Positions 17,650-27,708 of a DNA stretch of 64,000 nucleotides are shown one piece after another (positions within the stretch are counted from its first letter, which is position 1; every line of letters begins with the position of its first letter). The notes beneath the pieces were generated by a model, which saw nothing but the letters and a program-made list of their open reading frames with translations, was not told the DNA's origin and made no database searches. Source of the DNA: Hyphomicrobiales bacterium (lineage in GTDB: Bacteria; Pseudomonadota; Alphaproteobacteria; Rhizobiales; Beijerinckiaceae); the NCBI GenBank assembly GCA_016716745.1, contig JADJVD010000001.1, positions 372,001-436,000 of the forward strand. The letters run 5' to 3'. The position numbers were made by a program, and so were the translations under genes.

Positions 17650-18363
17650 CTAGATCCGCTTCTCCGGCCAGAGGCAGAGATCGTTGAGGACGCATCCCTC
17701 GCAGAGCGGCCGGGCGGCCTTGCAGACGTAACGCCCGTGCAGGATCAGCCAGTGATGGGCATGGCGGCGGAACTCGGCCGGCACGCGCTTTTCGAGGCCG
17801 AGCTCGACGGCGAGGGGCGTCGCTCCGGGCGCGATGCGCAGCCGGTTCGACACGCGGAAGACATGCGTGTCGACGGCGAAGGTCTCCTCGCCGAAGGCGA
17901 TGTTGAGCACGACATTCGCCGTCTTGCGGCCGACGCCCGGCAGCGTCTCCAGCTCGGCCCGCGTGCGCGGAACCTGTCCGCCGAAATCGGCGATCAGCTT
18001 TTCGCTCAGCGCGATCACGTTCTTCGCCTTGGTGCGGAAGAGGCCGATCGTCCTGATCGCCTCGCGCAGGCGCTCCTCGCCGAGGGCGAGCATCTTTTCG
18101 GGCGTGTCGACGACGGCGAACAGCGGCCGCGTCGCCTTGTTGACGCCGGCGTCGGTCGCCTGCGCCGACAGCGCGACGGCGACGACAAGCGTGAAGGGAT
18201 TGACGAAGTGAAGCTCGCCCTGCGGCTCGGGCCTTTCCGCGCGCAGCCGCGCGAAGATCGCGCGCACCGTCGCGTCGTCGACGGGTTTCGGCGCGCGCGC
18301 TCGCGCAGGCTTGATCGGCGCTGGCGCGGCTTTCGCCTTGGTCAGGGTTTTCGCTGGCGGCAT
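17650..18363 (-). CDS. nth: Endonuclease III (DNA glycosylase/AP lyase)
   Basis: A 237-residue base-excision repair enzyme that removes oxidised pyrimidines and nicks the abasic site. The helix-hairpin-helix LPGVGRKTAN carries the catalytic Lys, FAVDTHVFRV carries the catalytic Asp, and the C-terminal cluster loop CKAARPLCEGCVLNDLC has the C-x6-C-x2-C-x5-C spacing of a [4Fe-4S] site. ATG 18363 (MPPAKTL) was preferred to ATG 18393 because the shorter form leaves promoter space before the divergent DUF2244 gene. A 25-residue Lys/Ala/Pro-rich lead precedes the fold. Confidence 0.95.
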   Translation of the reverse strand: MPPAKTLTKAKAAPAPIKPARARAPKPVDDATVRAIFARLRAERPEPQGELHFVNPFTLVVAVALSAQATDAGVNKATRPLFAVVDTPEKMLALGEERLREAIRTIGLFRTKAKNVIALSEKLIADFGGQVPRTRAELETLPGVGRKTANVVLNIAFGEETFAVDTHVFRVSNRLRIAPGATPLAVELGLEKRVPAEFRRHAHHWLILHGRYVCKAARPLCEGCVLNDLCLWPEKRI

Positions 18364-18416
18364 GCCGCCGGTATAGTCCGGCCCGCCACGCACGCAAGCA
18401 GGGGGAGCGGCGCGAC

Positions 18417-18914
18417 ATGCAGGGCGAGGACGCCGCCGACCGCGAGATCTTCGCCGCGCGCCTGAGCCCGCACCGCTCGCTGTCGCGGCGGGGCCTGCGC
18501 TGGCTCGTCGGCCTGTTCGCGGTCGCCTCGGCCGGAGCGAGCCTGCCGTTCTTCCTGATGGGGGCCTGGCCCGTGGTCGGGTTCTTCGGCCTCGACGTGG
18601 CGCTGCTGTGGTGGGCGCTGAAGGTCAGCAACGACGAGGCGCGCTCCTACGAAGAATATCGCCTCACCGCGCTGGAGCTGAAGCTGGCGCAGGTGAGTGC
18701 GCTGGGCCGGCGCGCGGAGTGGCGGTTCAACCCGTTCTGGACGCGGCTGGAGCGGCAGGACGACGAGGATTTCGGCGTGCTGCGGCTGGCGCTCGCCCAT
18801 CGCGGCGAGCGCGTCGAGATCGCCCGTTGCCTCGGCCCGATCGAGAAGGCCGATTTCGCCGGCGCGCTGTCGCGCGGCCTCGCCGAGGCGCGGCGCGGAC
18901 CGCGCTGGAGCTGA
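18417..18914 (+). CDS. DUF2244 membrane protein
   Basis: A 165-residue protein of the DUF2244 family, common in alphaproteobacteria and of unknown function. Two close hydrophobic segments (about 28-45 and 50-68) form a membrane hairpin. A conserved cytoplasmic part follows, with EWRFNPFWTRLE and a C-terminal LSRGLAEAR stretch. It is divergent from nth, with 53 bases between the two starts, so they may share a regulatory region. Nothing in the sequence points to a reaction. Confidence 0.8.
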   Translation: MQGEDAADREIFAARLSPHRSLSRRGLRWLVGLFAVASAGASLPFFLMGAWPVVGFFGLDVALLWWALKVSNDEARSYEEYRLTALELKLAQVSALGRRAEWRFNPFWTRLERQDDEDFGVLRLALAHRGERVEIARCLGPIEKADFAGALSRGLAEARRGPRWS

Positions 18915-18992
18915 GCGGCGCTTTCGGGTGGCGGCGCCGGCCAAGCGGACCTATTGCTGGCGTCACGATCCGACATTAGCCGGAGCTCCTTC

Positions 18993-19910
18993 ATGTTCGC
19001 CGTCGCCCCGCCCGCCCTCGCCGCGCTCGAGCCGCCGGAGGCCGCCGCGCCCGATTACGACCGGGTGCGCCGCGCCATCGAATTCATCTCGCGCCGCCGG
19101 CGCAACCAACCGACGGTCGAGGAGATCGCCGCCGCCGTCGACCTGTCGCCCTCGCATCTGACGCATCTGTTCCGCCGCTGGGCCGGCCTGTCGCCGAAGG
19201 ATTTCCTGCAGGCGATCACGCTCGACCATGCGCGCGACCTGTTGCGCGATTCGGCGAGCGTGCTCGATGCGGCCTACGAGGTCGGCTATTCCGGGCCGGG
19301 CCGGCTGCACGATCTGTTCGTCACGCACGAGGCGATGACGCCGGGCGACTTCAAGTCCGGCGGCGAGGGGCTGACGCTGCGCTACGGCTTCCACCCCTCG
19401 CCCTTCGGCGAGGCGCTGGCCGTAGTCACCGAGCGGGGCCTGGCGGGCCTTGGCTGGGTGGACGCGGCGCGGGCGGACGATCTCGCCAAGCCCGGCCCCG
19501 GCCGCGAGGGCGCGCTCGCCGACATGCGCCGGCGCTGGCCGCGGGCCGACTTCGTCGCCGATCAGCCCGCGACCGCGCCCTATGTGGCGCGCGCCTTCGA
19601 TCCGGCGCTGTGGCGTCCGGAGACGCCGCTGCGCGTGGTGCTGATCGGCGCCGACTTCGAGGTGCGGGTGTGGCGCACGCTGCTGCGCATCCCGGTCGGC
19701 CGCGCCGCGACCTATGGCGAGGTGGCGCGACATCTGGGCAAGCCGAAGGCGGCGCGCGCCGTCGGCGCGGCGGTCGGGCGCAACCCGATCTCCTTCGTGG
19801 TCCCCTGCCACCGCGTGCTCGGCGCCTCGGGCGCGCTCACCGGCTACCATTGGGGGCTGACGCGCAAACAGGCGATCCTCGGCTGGGAGGCCGGGCGCGC
19901 GGCGGACTGA
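18993..19910 (+). CDS. AraC-type HTH domain fused to methylated-DNA-protein cysteine methyltransferase (Ada-like)
   Basis: A 305-residue protein with two parts. Residues about 20-120 are an AraC-type DNA-binding domain (LSPSHLTHLFRRWAG, then a second helix-turn-helix). Residues about 200-300 are a C-terminal O6-alkylguanine-DNA alkyltransferase with the acceptor motif FVVPCHRVLG and the helix block ATYGEVARHLG. The N-terminal zinc/Cys domain of true Ada, which senses methyl phosphotriesters, is absent. It can therefore repair O6-methylguanine by suicide transfer, but the usual switch to transcription activator is lacking. An intergenic gap of 78 bases precedes it. Confidence 0.9.
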   Translation: MFAVAPPALAALEPPEAAAPDYDRVRRAIEFISRRRRNQPTVEEIAAAVDLSPSHLTHLFRRWAGLSPKDFLQAITLDHARDLLRDSASVLDAAYEVGYSGPGRLHDLFVTHEAMTPGDFKSGGEGLTLRYGFHPSPFGEALAVVTERGLAGLGWVDAARADDLAKPGPGREGALADMRRRWPRADFVADQPATAPYVARAFDPALWRPETPLRVVLIGADFEVRVWRTLLRIPVGRAATYGEVARHLGKPKAARAVGAAVGRNPISFVVPCHRVLGASGALTGYHWGLTRKQAILGWEAGRAAD

Positions 19911-19914
19911 CCGC

Positions 19915-20838
19915 TCAGAACGCCGGCGGCAGTCCGAACCCCTGCCCGGCGACCGGCGCGGCGGGCTTGGGTTTCGGCTTCTTCGGCTTTTTGGGCTTGG
20001 CTTCCGCGCCCTCGGCGCCGCCCGCAGGCGCGCCGAGCAGGGCCCAGAGCTCGGCCGCCCGCGCCTCGGTGACGCGCGAACCGCAGAAGCCGTGCTTGGT
20101 CTCCAGCTGGTAGTCGCGGCAGATCATCTCGCGCTGCGAGGAGAAGGCGGCCTGCTCGCGGGCGACGAGCTTCACCGCGTCCTTGCCGGAGGTGCGGCCG
20201 ACGAGCGTCTTGAAATGGGCGCGCATCGAGGCCTCGGCGCGGGCGCGCGTCTTCTCGATCTCGCGGGCGCGCTCGCCGCCGAGCGAGGCGGCCGGCGGCC
20301 CCCAAAGGCCCGACATGTCGACGCGGCAATCGGCGGCGGCGAATTCGCAGACGCGCTGCGCCGGCTCGACGCGCACCGCGCCGTCGAGCACGTCGAATGA
20401 GAAGTCGCAGCCCGGCAGCGCCACCTGATAGCGCGCCAGCCCTTTCGGCTTGCCGACCGCGGTCGCAACGATAGGTCCGCCGGTCAACGCCTCGACCTTG
20501 CAAGCCTGCCCGGCCTTCGACATCGCGTCGCCCGGCAAGGTCAGCTTGACCACGGCGAGCGTCTTGTCGCGCCGCTCGAGCTCAAGGCGGCCGGCATAGC
20601 CATTGTGCAGCAGCGAGCGATCCACCACCGTCTCGTCCCCGGGCGCGCGGACGGGCCCGTCGTCCCTCGGCTTGGGCTTGGGCTTGGCCTTGGGCTTGGT
20701 CGGATCGGCAGGCGCGCCGGCGGGGCCGGCCGACGGCGCGGCGGGAACGGCGCCCGGCAGCGAGAGCTGCGCGACAGCCGGCGCAGCCAAGAGCGCGCTG
20801 GCGAACAGGCCGGCGGAAACGACGATGGCAATCTTCAT
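19915..20838 (-). CDS. Secreted protein of unknown function with Lys/Pro-rich linkers
   Basis: A 307-residue protein with no family I can name. MKIAIVVSAGLFASALLAA followed by PAVAQ is a clear signal peptide, which is why ATG 20838 was chosen over 20865. After it comes a low-complexity KPKAKPKPKP stretch, then a central region with several Cys residues (GCDFSFDVLDGAVRVEP), a charged helical part, and ICRDYQLETKHGFCG near the C-terminus. The last 35 residues contain a second Lys/Pro run. It is probably periplasmic, and the basic runs could bind polyanions. It converges on the Ada-like gene with 4 bases between the stops. Confidence 0.65.
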   Translation of the reverse strand: MKIAIVVSAGLFASALLAAPAVAQLSLPGAVPAAPSAGPAGAPADPTKPKAKPKPKPRDDGPVRAPGDETVVDRSLLHNGYAGRLELERRDKTLAVVKLTLPGDAMSKAGQACKVEALTGGPIVATAVGKPKGLARYQVALPGCDFSFDVLDGAVRVEPAQRVCEFAAADCRVDMSGLWGPPAASLGGERAREIEKTRARAEASMRAHFKTLVGRTSGKDAVKLVAREQAAFSSQREMICRDYQLETKHGFCGSRVTEARAAELWALLGAPAGGAEGAEAKPKKPKKPKPKPAAPVAGQGFGLPPAF

Positions 20839-20999
20839 GGGGCGCCGCAGCAACTTCAAGAACACAGTAACGCGACACTCTAGCGCGGATGAGGCGCGCC
20901 GTCAGCCCCGCCGTTGGCGTCGGCGCTGTGCGCAACGGCGCCGCGCGCGCAGCGCTTGTGCGCCATCGTCATCGAGGGGCGCCTTGCGCGGAGGCTCCA

Positions 21000-21647
21000 A
21001 TGACCATCGTCGTGCTGCGGCAGCCGCAGCTTCTCGAGGACTGGCATTTCACGCCCGTGACGACGCTCGTCGACCCCGACGACGGACGGCCCGTCGATGC
21101 GTTCACCGAGCCCGCCGTCCGCTTCGCGCGCGAGGCGATGCAGGTGTTCGAGACGGTCGGCCCGCCGCCGACGCCGATCGAACCGGCGGCCGACGCGCAC
21201 TGGATGGACCGCGTCGAGACGATGGCGACCAACCTCGCGCAGTCCGCGCTCGCCCCGCGCGGCCGCTATTTCCGGCTCGACCCGACCAAGAGCTCGCTGA
21301 CATTGACGCCGGGCAATTGCCGCAAGCTCGCGGGCGTCGTCGTCGCCGGCTCCCTGCTGGCGCACGAGCAGGCGCATTGGGACATCTGCTTCCTCGGCGC
21401 GCGGCGGATCGCGGCGCGGCTCGCCGCCTTGCGCGAGGTGTCGAGCGCCACGCTGCTGCGCAAGGCCGACGCGATCGCCGGCGAATTGCTGTCGACGGCG
21501 GTCTCCAACGTCAACCTCGCGCAAAAGCTCTACGAACGGCAGACCCTGCACGGAACCGATCGGGTCTGGCAGGCGATGTGGGAGGGCCATGTGCGCCGCG
21601 CGATGGCCGATCCGGAGCCGCTGGCCGTGGGCCTCGCGCCGCTCTGA
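21000..21647 (+). CDS. DUF922-like putative zinc metalloprotease
   Basis: A 215-residue protein. LLAHEQAHWDI in the middle fits the HExxH zinc motif of the DUF922 group, where HE-x-x-H-x-D-I is typical, followed by a long helix (RIAARLAALREV). No signal peptide is visible, although some relatives are exported. It lies between the divergent secreted-protein gene and the dnaK promoter. A GGAGG ribosome site lies 6 bases before the ATG. The target is unknown. Confidence 0.6.
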   Translation: MTIVVLRQPQLLEDWHFTPVTTLVDPDDGRPVDAFTEPAVRFAREAMQVFETVGPPPTPIEPAADAHWMDRVETMATNLAQSALAPRGRYFRLDPTKSSLTLTPGNCRKLAGVVVAGSLLAHEQAHWDICFLGARRIAARLAALREVSSATLLRKADAIAGELLSTAVSNVNLAQKLYERQTLHGTDRVWQAMWEGHVRRAMADPEPLAVGLAPL

Positions 21648-21679
21648 CGCGCGCCGCCGCGGGAATCCGCCGGAGCGTT

Positions 21680-21708
21680 CTTGCGCCCTCAAACCGCCAT
21701 TCTTATAT
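21680..21708 (+). promoter_or_regulatory. Heat-shock (sigma-32) promoter of dnaK
   Basis: CTTG at 21680-21683 and CTTATAT at 21702-21708, separated by 18 bases, match the alphaproteobacterial RpoH consensus CTTG-N17/18-CYTATNT. The site lies 150 bases upstream of the dnaK start. No CIRCE inverted repeat is seen. Confidence 0.7.
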
Positions 21709-21857
21709 ACCGCCCGACCCCGCAATCGTGCGGGAAACGAACAGCATGGACTCCCATTTCGGGGACCGGGCGGGGGACCGCGCCAGACGGCGCGTCCGTC
21801 GCTCCGAGGCCGGGTCGCTACGGGACCGGCGGTCTTGCGACAGGAAAGGATCTGACC

Positions 21858-23772
<1,915 letters not shown>

Positions 23773-23788
23773 GCCTCACCCAAACCCT

Positions 23789-23818
23789 CCGGCGGCGTTC
23801 GCGCCGCCGGATTTTTTT
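23789..23818 (+). terminator. Rho-independent terminator after dnaK
   Basis: A perfect 9-base stem CCGGCGGCG/CGCCGCCGG with a TTCG tetraloop is followed by A and seven T residues, 16 bases after the dnaK stop. It separates dnaK from dnaJ. Confidence 0.92.
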
Positions 23819-23955
23819 GGCCCGCCGACGCGGAAAAACACCGTTCTCGCGCCCGCGCGGCTTGGCGGCGCGGCGGGGTGTGGTAACGACGACCCGTCGT
23901 CCGGCCGGCGCGACCGGCCTTTTCCGATCCCGTCGAAAGCTGCATCGAAGGCGCC

Positions 23956-25092
23956 ATGTCGAAACGCGACTTTTACGAAGTGCTCGGCGTCACGCGGACC
24001 TGCACCGAGGCGGAGATGAAGGTCGCCTTCCGCAAGAAGGCGATGGAGCTGCATCCCGACCGCAATCCCGGCGACAAGCAGGCCGAGATCCGCTTCAAGG
24101 AAGTGAACGAGGCCTACCAGACCCTCTCCGACGGGCAGAAGCGCGCGGCCTACGACCGCTTCGGTCACGCCGCCTTCGAGCAAGGGGGCATGGGCGGCGC
24201 CGGCATGGGGGACGGCTTCGCCTCCTCGATGGCCGACATTTTCGACGATCTGTTCGGCGGCATCATGGGCGGGGCGCGCGGCCAGCGCGGCGGCGGCTCG
24301 GGCCGCGAGCGCGGCGCGGACCTGCGCTACAACATGGAGGTCACCCTCGAGGAGGCCTATCAGGGCAAGGCCGCGACCATCAAGATTCCGACCGCGCTCG
24401 CCTGCGAGGCCTGCGCGGGGTCGGGCGCCAAGGCCGGCTCCAAGCCGAAGACCTGCGCCACCTGCAACGGCTCCGGCCGGGTGCGCGCGCAGCAAGGCTT
24501 CTTCGCCATCGAGCGCACCTGCATGAGCTGCCAGGGCCGCGGCGCGACCATCGACAACCCCTGCCCGACCTGTTCGGGCGCAGGCCGCGTGACCAAGGAG
24601 CGCACGCTGTCGGTGAACATTCCGGCCGGCGTCGAGGACGGCACGCGCATCCGGCTCGCCGGCGAGGGCGAGGCGGGCCTGCGCGGCGGCGGGGCGGGCG
24701 ACCTCTACATCTTCCTGTCGGTGAAGCCGCACCCGTTCTACCAGCGCGACGGGGCGGACCTGTTCTGCCGCGTGCCGATCTCGATGACGCAGGCCGCGCT
24801 CGGCGGCGAGATCACCGTGCATACGCTCGACGGCGCGGAGACCAAGGTGAAGGTCTCGGAGGGTTGCCAGTCCGGCAAGCAGTTCCGCATCAAGGGCAAG
24901 GGCATGCCGGTGCTGCGCGCGCGCGACATGGGCGACCTCTACATTCAGGCCGTCGTCGAGACGCCGCAGAACCTGACCCGCCGCCAGCGCGAATTGCTGA
25001 TGGAGTTCGAGAAGGAATCGTCCTCGAAGACCAATCCGGAGGCGCACGGCTTCTTCGCCAAGATGAAGGACTTCTTCGTCGGCGGGCAGTGA
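23956..25092 (+). CDS. dnaJ: Co-chaperone DnaJ (Hsp40)
   Basis: The 378-residue partner that delivers clients to DnaK and stimulates its ATPase. The J-domain has the HPD tripeptide in ELHPDRNPGD, and a Gly/Phe-rich linker (GGMGGAGMGDGF) follows. Four CxxCxGxG zinc repeats are present (CEACAGSG, CATCNGSG, CMSCQGRG, CPTCSGAG), so it is a type I DnaJ. It lies 183 bases downstream of dnaK behind a terminator, so it probably has its own promoter. The tail ends KMKDFFVGGQ. Confidence 0.97.
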   Translation: MSKRDFYEVLGVTRTCTEAEMKVAFRKKAMELHPDRNPGDKQAEIRFKEVNEAYQTLSDGQKRAAYDRFGHAAFEQGGMGGAGMGDGFASSMADIFDDLFGGIMGGARGQRGGGSGRERGADLRYNMEVTLEEAYQGKAATIKIPTALACEACAGSGAKAGSKPKTCATCNGSGRVRAQQGFFAIERTCMSCQGRGATIDNPCPTCSGAGRVTKERTLSVNIPAGVEDGTRIRLAGEGEAGLRGGGAGDLYIFLSVKPHPFYQRDGADLFCRVPISMTQAALGGEITVHTLDGAETKVKVSEGCQSGKQFRIKGKGMPVLRARDMGDLYIQAVVETPQNLTRRQRELLMEFEKESSSKTNPEAHGFFAKMKDFFVGGQ

Positions 25093-25178
25093 GGGCCGAC
25101 GAACGGGCAATTGACCGCGGCCGCCCGCGCGGCCACTCTGGCCCTCCGGCGGGCTGAACAAACCGGGTGAAGCCTGAG

Positions 25179-26183
25179 ATGCGCGAATCCACCGAGCCGA
25201 AGCCTGCCGGCGCCGCGCTCGAGAAGCGCCTCGCCGACGAGGCGCGCTTCATCAAGAGCTGGATCGAGAATCCGCTGATGGCCGGCGCGGTGTCGCCGTC
25301 GAGCCGATTCCTCGCCCGCGCGATGGCGCACGCGATCGACCCGCGCACCGAAGGCCCCATCGTCGAACTCGGCCCCGGCACCGGCCCGGTGACGCAGGCG
25401 CTGATCGACAAGGGCGTCGCGCCGGGCCGGCTCGTGCTGATCGAGTACGACGAGGGCTTCTGCCGGCTGCTGGCCGAGCGCTTTCCCGGCGCGCGGGTCG
25501 TGCAGGGGGACGCCTACAATCTGCCCGCGACGCTGCGCGACGCGCTCGACGCGCCGGCCTCGGCCATCGTCTCCAGCCTGCCGCTGCTCAACAAGCCGGA
25601 GGCGCTGCGCCTGCGCCTGCTCGCCGACGCGCTCGAGCTGATGGAGGCGGACGGCGTCTTCGTGCAGTTCACCTACGGCATGGTCTCGCCGATGCCGCTG
25701 AGCCGGCGGCGGGGCGCGCGCCATCGCTGGTTCCAGGCGCAGGCCTCCGCGCCGATCCTGCGCAACCTGCCGCCGGCGCGCGTGTGGGCCTATCGCCGGC
25801 CGGGCGCGCCGGGGCGCGTCAGCTTCGGCGAGACGCCGCCGATCCTCGGCAAGCTGAAGGCGACGACCGGCAAGATGAAGGCCGAGCTGAAGGAGAGCGC
25901 CGACAAGGCGCAGGCCGATCTCGCCGACCTCAAGGGCAAGCTCGCCCGCCTGCAGGAGGAGGTGCGCGAGGTCTCCGGCCGCGCCGAGGCGAGGCTTAAG
26001 ATCGGGGCGGACCGCATCGAGGCCGAACTCAAGGAGGCCGCCGACAAGGCGCAGGCCGGGCTGATCGCCGGGGCGCGCAAGCTTCTGGTCGAGATCGAGG
26101 AGGCGACGCGCAAGCTGCGCGACGGGCTCGACGACAAGGCCCGGCGCCGCGCCGGCCGGGACGACGCCGGCGGCGAGGGTTGA
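25179..26183 (+). CDS. pmtA: Phospholipid N-methyltransferase (PmtA, rhizobial type) with long coiled-coil tail
   Basis: A SAM-dependent methyltransferase of about 334 residues resembling rhizobial PmtA, which converts phosphatidylethanolamine to phosphatidylcholine at the inner membrane. FIKSWIENPLMAGAVSPSSR is the characteristic N-terminal block, and IVELGPGTGPVTQAL is the SAM loop. The methyltransferase part ends near residue 215. The remaining 115 residues are Lys/Glu/Ala repeats without breaks (KMKAELKESADKAQADLADL and related), predicted amphipathic or coiled-coil helix and not usual for PmtA. ATG 25179 was chosen; GTG 25167 is possible. Its stop overlaps or adjoins the next gene, starting a three-gene operon that ends with pyrF. 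Confidence 0.8.
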   Translation: MRESTEPKPAGAALEKRLADEARFIKSWIENPLMAGAVSPSSRFLARAMAHAIDPRTEGPIVELGPGTGPVTQALIDKGVAPGRLVLIEYDEGFCRLLAERFPGARVVQGDAYNLPATLRDALDAPASAIVSSLPLLNKPEALRLRLLADALELMEADGVFVQFTYGMVSPMPLSRRRGARHRWFQAQASAPILRNLPPARVWAYRRPGAPGRVSFGETPPILGKLKATTGKMKAELKESADKAQADLADLKGKLARLQEEVREVSGRAEARLKIGADRIEAELKEAADKAQAGLIAGARKLLVEIEEATRKLRDGLDDKARRRAGRDDAGGEG

Positions 26184-26185
26184 GC

Positions 26186-26770
26186 GTGGCGCGCGCCTTC
26201 TACGTCACCCACCCGCAGGTGCGCATCGACCCCGCGATCCCCGTGCCCGACTGGGGCCTCAGCGACATTGGCCGCGCCCGCGCCGAGGCCGCCGCCGGCC
26301 GCGGCTGGGCGCGCGGGCTCGCCCGCATCGTCGCCTCGGCCGAACGCAAGGCGGTCGAGACGGCGGACCTTCTGGCCGCCCCGCGCGGCCTCGGCGTCGA
26401 AATCCGCCCTCTCATGCACGAGAACGACCGCTCCGCGACCGGCTTCCTGCCGCCGCCCGAATTCGAGGCGGTGGCCGACGCCTTCTTCGCCCGGCCGCTG
26501 GAGAGCGTGCGCGGCTGGGAGCGCGCGGCGGACGCGCAGGCGCGCATCCTCGCCGAAGCGCAGGCGGCGCTCGCCGGCTGGACGGGCGGGGACATCGCCT
26601 TCGTCGGCCACGGCGGCGTCGGCACGCTGCTGTGGTGCGCGCTCGCCAGCGTCGCCATCGACCGTCGTCACGACCAGCTTGCGGGCGGCGGCTGCGTCTT
26701 TTCGTTCGACATCGCGACGCGGCGCGTGCATGGGGGCTGGCGCCGCTTCGAGGAGGAGATATCGCCATGA
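26186..26770 (+). CDS. Histidine phosphatase superfamily protein with altered RHG motif
   Basis: A protein of about 194 residues in the phosphoglycerate-mutase/histidine-phosphatase fold. The first motif reads FYVTHPQV, so the usual Arg-His-Gly triad has Thr-His-Pro while the nucleophilic His is kept. ASAERKAVETA replaces the usual SxxxRAxQTA block, and the second His is in FVGHGGVGTLL. GTG 26186 is preferred; TTG 26180, which overlaps the pmtA stop, is possible. Its stop overlaps the pyrF start (ATGA). Loss of the first Arg may change substrate or lower activity. The substrate is unknown. Confidence 0.75.
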   Translation: MARAFYVTHPQVRIDPAIPVPDWGLSDIGRARAEAAAGRGWARGLARIVASAERKAVETADLLAAPRGLGVEIRPLMHENDRSATGFLPPPEFEAVADAFFARPLESVRGWERAADAQARILAEAQAALAGWTGGDIAFVGHGGVGTLLWCALASVAIDRRHDQLAGGGCVFSFDIATRRVHGGWRRFEEEISP

Positions 26771-27468
26771 CCCGCCCCGCCCCCCGCGACCGCATGATCG
26801 TCGCGCTCGACCTGCCGACCGTCGCCGAGGCGCGCGACATGGCGAGGCGCCTCGGCGATGCGGCGAGCTTCTACAAGATCGGCATGGAGCTGGTTTACGG
26901 CGGCGGGCTCGACCTCGTGCGCGCTCTGGTCGGCGAGGGCAAGCAGGTGTTTCTCGACCTGAAGCTGCACGACATTCCCGCCACCGTCGCCAAGGCCACC
27001 GCACAGGTGGCGCGGCTGGGGGCGACCTACCTCACCGTCCACGCCTATCCGCAGACGATGAAGGCCGCGCGCGAGGCGGCCGCCGGCTCGACCACCAAGA
27101 TCCTCGGCGTCACCGTGCTGACCTCGATGGACGACGCCGATCTGGCGGAGGCCGGCTACGCCCATCGCGCCGCCGACCTCGTGGCGCGCCGCGCCGATCA
27201 GGCGCGCGCCATCGGGATCGACGGGCTGATCCTGTCGCCCGAGGAAGTCGGCGCGATGCGCGCCCGCGTCGGCGCCTCGCTCATTCTGGTGACGCCGGGC
27301 ATCCGCCCCGCCGGGGCCGCGCTCGGCGACCAGAAGCGCGCGGCGACCCCCGCCGCCGCCATCGCCGCCGGCGCCGACGCGCTGGTGGTGGGCCGGCCGA
27401 TCACGCAGGCCGACGACCCGACCGCCGCCGCCCGCGCCATCACGGCCGAGATCGCCGCGGCGGGCTGA
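26767..27468 (+). CDS. pyrF: Orotidine 5'-phosphate decarboxylase
   Basis: The 233-residue enzyme removes CO2 from OMP to give UMP, the last step of pyrimidine synthesis. MIVALDLPT starts the barrel, and LDLKLHDIPATV carries the catalytic Asp-x-Lys-x-x-Asp set. VTPGIRPAG and VVGRPITQA bind the phosphate. ATG 26767 overlaps the phosphatase stop by four bases. It is the last gene of the pmtA-phosphatase-pyrF operon and is followed by a tandem repeat instead of a hairpin terminator. Confidence 0.96.
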   Translation: MTRPAPRDRMIVALDLPTVAEARDMARRLGDAASFYKIGMELVYGGGLDLVRALVGEGKQVFLDLKLHDIPATVAKATAQVARLGATYLTVHAYPQTMKAAREAAAGSTTKILGVTVLTSMDDADLAEAGYAHRAADLVARRADQARAIGIDGLILSPEEVGAMRARVGASLILVTPGIRPAGAALGDQKRAATPAAAIAAGADALVVGRPITQADDPTAAARAITAEIAAAG

Positions 27469-27470
27469 GG

Positions 27471-27706
27471 CCTGTCACCCCCCGGCGGTGAAGCCGCCGG
27501 CCGCAGGTCGCCGGGAAGGGGGTCCATGCGGTGAGGCGACGGCGAGGTGGTGGATTCCCTTCCCCTCGCTTCGCTCGGCCGGGAATGACACGGCGCCTGT
27601 CACCCCCGGCGGCGGCGAAGCCGCCGGGAAGGGGGTCCATGCGGTGAGGCGACGGCGAGGTGGTGGATTCCCTTCCCCTCGCTGCGCTCGGCCGGGAATG
27701 ACACGG
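27471..27706. repeat. Tandem duplication of a dispersed palindromic element
   Basis: Two copies with a 125-base period (27471-27595 and 27596-27706) share nearly identical sequence, including GGGAAGGGGGTCCATGCGGT and GGTGGTGGATTCCCTTCCCC. Copy 2 lacks about 14 bases near its start. Each unit begins CCTGTCACCC and ends CCGGGAATGACAC, so the ends are partly complementary. It fills the whole gap between the convergent pyrF and hisS genes. Confidence 0.9.
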
Positions 27707-27708
27707 GG

